Origin: CAYSNP01 sp050945855
Lineage (GTDB): Bacteria; Bacillota; Clostridia; Christensenellales; DTU072
NCBI GenBank assembly: GCA_050945855.1
Contig: JBMNTS010000010.1
Location: 1-45,635 of the forward strand
Direction: 5' to 3'
DNA length: 45,635 nt
Shown here: piece after piece, positions 42,895 through 45,635 of the stretch
How positions within the stretch are numbered: position 1 is the first letter of the stretch
Layout: every line of letters starts with the position of its first letter
Notes under the pieces: generated by a model
The model's input: the letters and a program-made list of their open reading frames with translations, nothing else
Told to the model about the DNA's origin: nothing
The model's database searches: none
Program-made: the position numbers and the translations under genes

Positions 42895-42925
42895 AAAAAC
42901 GACATACACGCACGTGGTATGCCGC
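42895..42925 (-). terminator. Intrinsic terminator or attenuator between rpsG and fusA
   Basis: On the minus strand, CGGCATACCACG and CGTGTATGTCG pair with one bulge and one G-U and are followed by TTTTTATT. It lies inside the str operon, so it may reduce rather than stop transcription into fusA, or fusA may have an unrecognised promoter. Confidence 0.65.
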
Positions 42926-42986
42926 TTTTAAAAATTAAAACATATTAAGACTGATTAGTAAAAAATATCTAACAAATCCTACTATA

Positions 42987-43457
42987 TTACCAGCGGAAAT
43001 GGGCAAAGGCTTTGTTAGCTTCCGCCATACGGTGGGTGTCTTCCTTTTTCTTAACGGTTGCGCCGGTGTTGTTGTAAGCGTCCATAATTTCGTTAGCCAG
43101 TTTGACATCCATGGTCTTTTCGCCGCGCTTGCGCGCATACAGCACCAGCCAGCGAATGCCTAAGGTCTGACGCCTCTCCGGCCTTATCTCGATAGGCACC
43201 TGATAGTTGGCTCCGCCCACTCTCCTTGCTTTAACTTCTAAAACAGGCATTACATTTTCCAAAGCTTTCATAAATACGGTTTCCGCATTTTCTCCCAGCT
43301 TTTTTTCTATTATATCAAATGCTCCGTATACTATGCCTTGCGCGATGCCGCTTTTGCCGTCGTACATTATCTGATTGATAAGTTTGGTGATAATCTTATT
43401 ATTATATTTAGCGTCCGGCAAAACATCGCGTTTGGGCACTCCGCTTCTTCTTGGCAT
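42987..43457 (-). CDS. rpsG: 30S ribosomal protein S7
   Basis: 156 residues, normal length. S7 nucleates the 3' domain of 16S rRNA. M-P-R-R-S-G-V-P-K-R at the start and R-R-V-G-G-A-N-Y-Q-V-P-I-E in the middle are typical. It lies 48 bases after rpsL. Confidence 0.98.
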   Translation of the reverse strand: MPRRSGVPKRDVLPDAKYNNKIITKLINQIMYDGKSGIAQGIVYGAFDIIEKKLGENAETVFMKALENVMPVLEVKARRVGGANYQVPIEIRPERRQTLGIRWLVLYARKRGEKTMDVKLANEIMDAYNNTGATVKKKEDTHRMAEANKAFAHFRW

Positions 43458-43505
43458 TATCTTAATTCCTCCTTCAAAAAAAATTTGTGGTTACTCGTCC
43501 GTAAA

Positions 43506-43874
43506 TTACGCCTTCTTGGCGCCGTATTTACTTCTGCCCTGCTTTCTCTTGGCTACTCCCGCCGTGTCTAAGGTGCCCCTGATAATATGGTACCTTACGC
43601 CCGGCAAATCCTTAACCCTGCCGCCTCTGATAAGCACCACGCTATGCTCTTGTAAGTTATGACCGATGCCCGGAATGTATACCGTGCCTTCGTGACCGTT
43701 AACTAACCTTACACGCGCGATTTTACGAACTGCGGAATTCGGCTTTTTGGGAGTGGTAGTGGTAACTGCAAGGCATACCCCTCTCTTCTGAGGGCTCTTT
43801 TCCAGAATAATGGACTTTGTCTTGCTTTTGACAGCTTCCCTACTCTTCCTGATAAGCTGGTTAATAGTAGGCAT
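43506..43874 (-). CDS. rpsL: 30S ribosomal protein S12
   Basis: 122 residues. S12 is the decoding-centre protein. M-P-T-I-N-Q-L-I-R, T-P-K-K-P-N-S-A (the streptomycin-sensitivity lysines are wild type) and P-G-V-R-Y-H are present. It has a strong GGAGGAG ribosome binding site. Confidence 0.98.
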   Translation of the reverse strand: MPTINQLIRKSREAVKSKTKSIILEKSPQKRGVCLAVTTTTPKKPNSAVRKIARVRLVNGHEGTVYIPGIGHNLQEHSVVLIRGGRVKDLPGVRYHIIRGTLDTAGVAKRKQGRSKYGAKKA

Positions 43875-43946
43875 ATTTGCTCCTCCTTTAATAATTTGGA
43901 CAAGTTACCCCATTCAACCCTATTGGAGAACTTATTGTTTTGCTCT

Positions 43947-43970
43947 CGGGGCGTTCAGCATAAAGCCCCG
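43947..43970 (-). terminator. Weak hairpin between the L7Ae-like gene and rpsL
   Basis: On the minus strand, CGGGGC and GCCCCG enclose a 12-base loop three bases past the L7Ae-like stop. Only an A-rich tail follows, with no T run, so it may be a processing or stability element rather than a terminator. Confidence 0.4.
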
Positions 43971-43972
43971 CC

Positions 43973-44236
43973 TCAGACCCGCTTTTTGCAACCTATTACC
44001 GCGCAGCCCACGTCCAGTTTTGCCATATTGCCCAACTCTTCCCTGCTTGCAAGAAATCTGTAGGAAATACCGTAAGTATCGCATAACCTGACGATTTTGT
44101 CCTTATAGGTGTTTTCGGCGTCCGTCGCGATGACCACATGAGCAATGTTGCCTTCGCTTATAAATTTTGCCACTTCACGGTATCCGTATACCGCCAAGCG
44201 GTCAGCGATATCTTTTTTTAGCTGTTCCACCTGCAT
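43973..44236 (-). CDS. Ribosomal protein L7Ae-like (YbxF/L30e family)
   Basis: About 87 residues from the preferred start. G-N-I-A-H-V-V-I-A-T-D-A-E-N-T and C-D-T-Y-G-I-S-Y-R-F then the C-terminal C-A-V-I-G-C fit the L7Ae/L30e family of kink-turn RNA binders, which in Bacillota often sits just before rpsL. The frame is open up to 44425, but the upstream part does not resemble the family. M at 44236 gives a normal length, though GGAG directly abuts it. The start at 44266 is an alternative, so the start is uncertain. Confidence 0.75.
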   Translation of the reverse strand: MQVEQLKKDIADRLAVYGYREVAKFISEGNIAHVVIATDAENTYKDKIVRLCDTYGISYRFLASREELGNMAKLDVGCAVIGCKKRV

Positions 44237-44613
44237 CTCCGCGGCTTTTATGTCCACATTGAACATAAAAGCTTGTAATATTACATCACAAGCTATAAAA
44301 TTATAGCCCAAAGAAAAAAGGATGTCAAATATATTTAAGCAAAATTTGTGATATCTGTCCGGTATGCGCATTGTATCGTCATATTCTCCTAAAAAGGTAA
44401 CCCCACCTTGTTCAACACCCGCCACCCTGCAAAATCTGCAGCTTCAAAAATAGACTTACACAATTAATTTAAAATTAATAAAATAATGCACTGATTATGG
44501 TACACTAACGGATTTTCCGTTATCTCAGTATTGTATAATTGTATTATTAGTTATATTCTGCTTTTCCTGCTCCTAGAAGTTTCAAGTCGCTCCCCGCATG
44601 GGGACCTGCGTCG
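44237..44613. other. Non-coding stretch before the L7Ae-like gene
   Basis: AT-rich. It holds an inverted repeat AGCTTGT/ACAAGCT (near 44272-44296), a small palindrome AACGGA-TTT-TCCGTT (44507-44521), and just right of centre on the minus strand a G-rich leader. Promoter-like hexamers are present, but none is convincing. rpoB and rpoC, which often precede this operon, are absent. Confidence 0.5.
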
Positions 44614-44642
44614 TGTTAAGGTAGATTTGCAGTGGGTTTTTT
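44614..44642 (+). repeat. Dispersed intergenic repeat, copy C
   Basis: It begins TGTTAAGGTAGATTT and ends in a T run, with 25 of 29 positions as in copy A. A small hairpin TCCCC-GCAT-GGGGA (44591-44604) lies just upstream, again giving the order hairpin then core. It abuts the stop codon of the P-type ATPase on the other strand. Confidence 0.75.
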
Positions 44643-45635
44643 ATTTGAATCTTTTCAATCTCAGTGCGTTTAGCAGTACGGAAACGGAGGAAAAGCTCAT
44701 TGCCGCGGCGGCGAACATGGGGTTTAGCAGGCCGCCGCCGAAAAGGGTAAGCACGCCCGTCGCTATGGGTATTCCCGCGGTGTTGTAGCCGAATGCCCAA
44801 AATAAGTTTTGCTTGATATTGCGTATTGTTTGTTTGCTCAGCCTTATCGCTGTGGCTACTCCTCTCAAATCATTGCCCACCAGCACGATATCCGCGCTTT
44901 CCATTGCCACGTCCGTGCCCGAGCCTATAGCTATGCCGGTGTCCGCCTGAGCCAGCGCGGGCGCGTCGTTGATTCCGTCCCCCACCATAGCCACCTTTTT
45001 GCCTTGTTCCTGCAGCTTCTTTACTTCGGCGGCCTTATCCTGCGGCAGCACCTCGGCAAGCACTTTGGAGATGCCCGCCTCACGGGCTATCGCCCGCGCG
45101 GTAGCCGCGTTATCTCCCGTAATCATTATTGTGTCTATTCCCATGGCTTTTAGAGTATCTATCGCCTGCCTGCTCTCCTTTTTTATTGTGTCCGCGACAG
45201 CGATAATGCCCGCAAGAGCGCCTTCGATTGCAATATACATAGGCGTTTTGCCCTCATCCGCCAGTTTGTCGGAAACCGCCCCCGCTCCCGAAATGTCAAT
45301 TTTGTTTTCTTCCATCAGCCTGATATTGCCAATAAGCACCTTTTTGCCCGCCGCCTTGCCCGCAATGCCTCTGCCGGTATGAGCCAAAAAGCCCTCCGTT
45401 TTCACAAGTTCCAGACCTTTTTCCTGCGCCGCCCTTACTATTGCCTCCCCCAGCGGATGTTCGCTGCCCGCTTCCGCGCTTGCGGCAAGCGCCAGCATAT
45501 ACTCTTTCTCAATCCCGCCAAACGGGATAATATCCGTAACCTTGGGCATTCCCTGCGTTATCGTGCCCGTTTTGTCAAAGATTATCGTATCAATCTTATG
45601 CGCGATTTCCAGCGCCTCGCCGCCCTTAATCAATA
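44641..45635 (-). CDS. copA: Copper-type P1B-ATPase, C-terminal part (cut by window edge)
   Basis: About 331 residues are visible and the N-terminus lies beyond the right edge. D-K-T-G-T-I-T (phosphorylated Asp), S-E-H-P-L-G (the P1B His-Pro signature in the nucleotide-binding domain), G-D-N-A-A-T-A and G-D-G-I-N-D-A-P-A-L are in order. Two C-terminal membrane segments follow, with Y-N-T-A-G-I-P and M-S-F-S-S-V-S-V-L-L-N-A-L-R. The Y-N and M-x-x-S-S residues are those of Cu(+) exporters. It exports monovalent copper (or silver) across the membrane. The TTG near the edge is internal, not a start. Confidence 0.93.
   Translation of the reverse strand, partial: LIKGGEALEIAHKIDTIIFDKTGTITQGMPKVTDIIPFGGIEKEYMLALAASAEAGSEHPLGEAIVRAAQEKGLELVKTEGFLAHTGRGIAGKAAGKKVLIGNIRLMEENKIDISGAGAVSDKLADEGKTPMYIAIEGALAGIIAVADTIKKESRQAIDTLKAMGIDTIMITGDNAATARAIAREAGISKVLAEVLPQDKAAEVKKLQEQGKKVAMVGDGINDAPALAQADTGIAIGSGTDVAMESADIVLVGNDLRGVATAIRLSKQTIRNIKQNLFWAFGYNTAGIPIATGVLTLFGGGLLNPMFAAAAMSFSSVSVLLNALRLKRFK

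Noticed and set aside
44338..44386. Fifteen-codon leader peptide with AGGAG before the L7Ae-like gene
   Set aside because: It is too short to judge, and nothing in its composition (no run of one amino acid) suggests attenuation.
44380..44460. T-box leader before the L7Ae-like gene (GGGTGG-like stretch)
   Set aside because: The conserved antiterminator bulge sequence and a following terminator are missing, and the gene downstream is not a tRNA-synthetase or amino-acid gene.

Overview
The window looks like a chromosomal segment of an uncultured-type, spore-lineage Bacillota (Clostridia-like). This rests on the S12-S7-EF-G-EF-Tu operon preceded by an L7Ae-like protein, strong Shine-Dalgarno sites, a fused ~1240-residue PurL, a type III glutamine synthetase, a SpoIIQ-like protein and a clostridial-style ANTAR regulator. 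No rRNA, tRNA, integrase, transposase or CRISPR array was seen. A lower-level taxon cannot be named from the sequence alone.

Layout. 1-673: non-coding array of about 14 degenerate copies of an 18-base motif with a palindromic core. 819-1481: SpoIIQ/M23-like membrane protein without zinc ligands, ending in a strong terminator. 1664-7660 (+): three consecutive membrane-anchored EAL proteins, all with dead GGDEF domains. 7663-7946: chain of small hairpins, a dispersed repeat and the terminator of the opposing operon. 7977-30993 (-): nitrogen block (below). 31279-31812 (-): QueH. 31972-34370 (+): a radical SAM KamA-like protein and a TMEM43-like membrane protein. 34402-39279 (+): GH38-like (DUF5054) protein, GPH-family symporter and CehA-type PHP hydrolase. 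39445-44236 (-): tuf, fusA, rpsG, rpsL and an L7Ae-like gene. 44641-45635 (-): C-terminal part of a copper-type P-ATPase running off the right edge.

The most notable system is the nitrogen block. On the minus strand the order is glnA (GS-I), an ANTAR RNA-binding regulator, purF, carA, carB, guaA, pyrG, hisH, hisF, purL, gatC, gatA, gatB, then glnN (GS-III), gdhA and a DapF-like half protein. From glnA to gatB the genes overlap or lie within about 20 bases of each other. Apart from the regulator, they encode glutamine synthetase and glutamine-using amidotransferases or their synthase partners, drawn from purine, pyrimidine, histidine and Gln/Asn-tRNA metabolism. The operon therefore seems to be organised by shared substrate (glutamine) rather than by pathway.

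Both glutamine synthetase genes have almost the same leader. A sigma-A promoter (TTGACA, 18-base spacer) is followed directly by a six-base-pair hairpin with the hexaloop AAAGGC. That hairpin overlaps the 5' arm of an intrinsic terminator. A-x-x-x-G-x hexaloops overlapping terminators are the known RNA target of ANTAR antiterminators, and an ANTAR gene lies second in the operon. Its receiver domain lacks the phosphoacceptor aspartate. I infer an autoregulated antitermination circuit controlling glutamine synthesis and use together. The second terminator lies between gatB and glnN, so it could also gate read-through from the long operon into glnN-gdhA.
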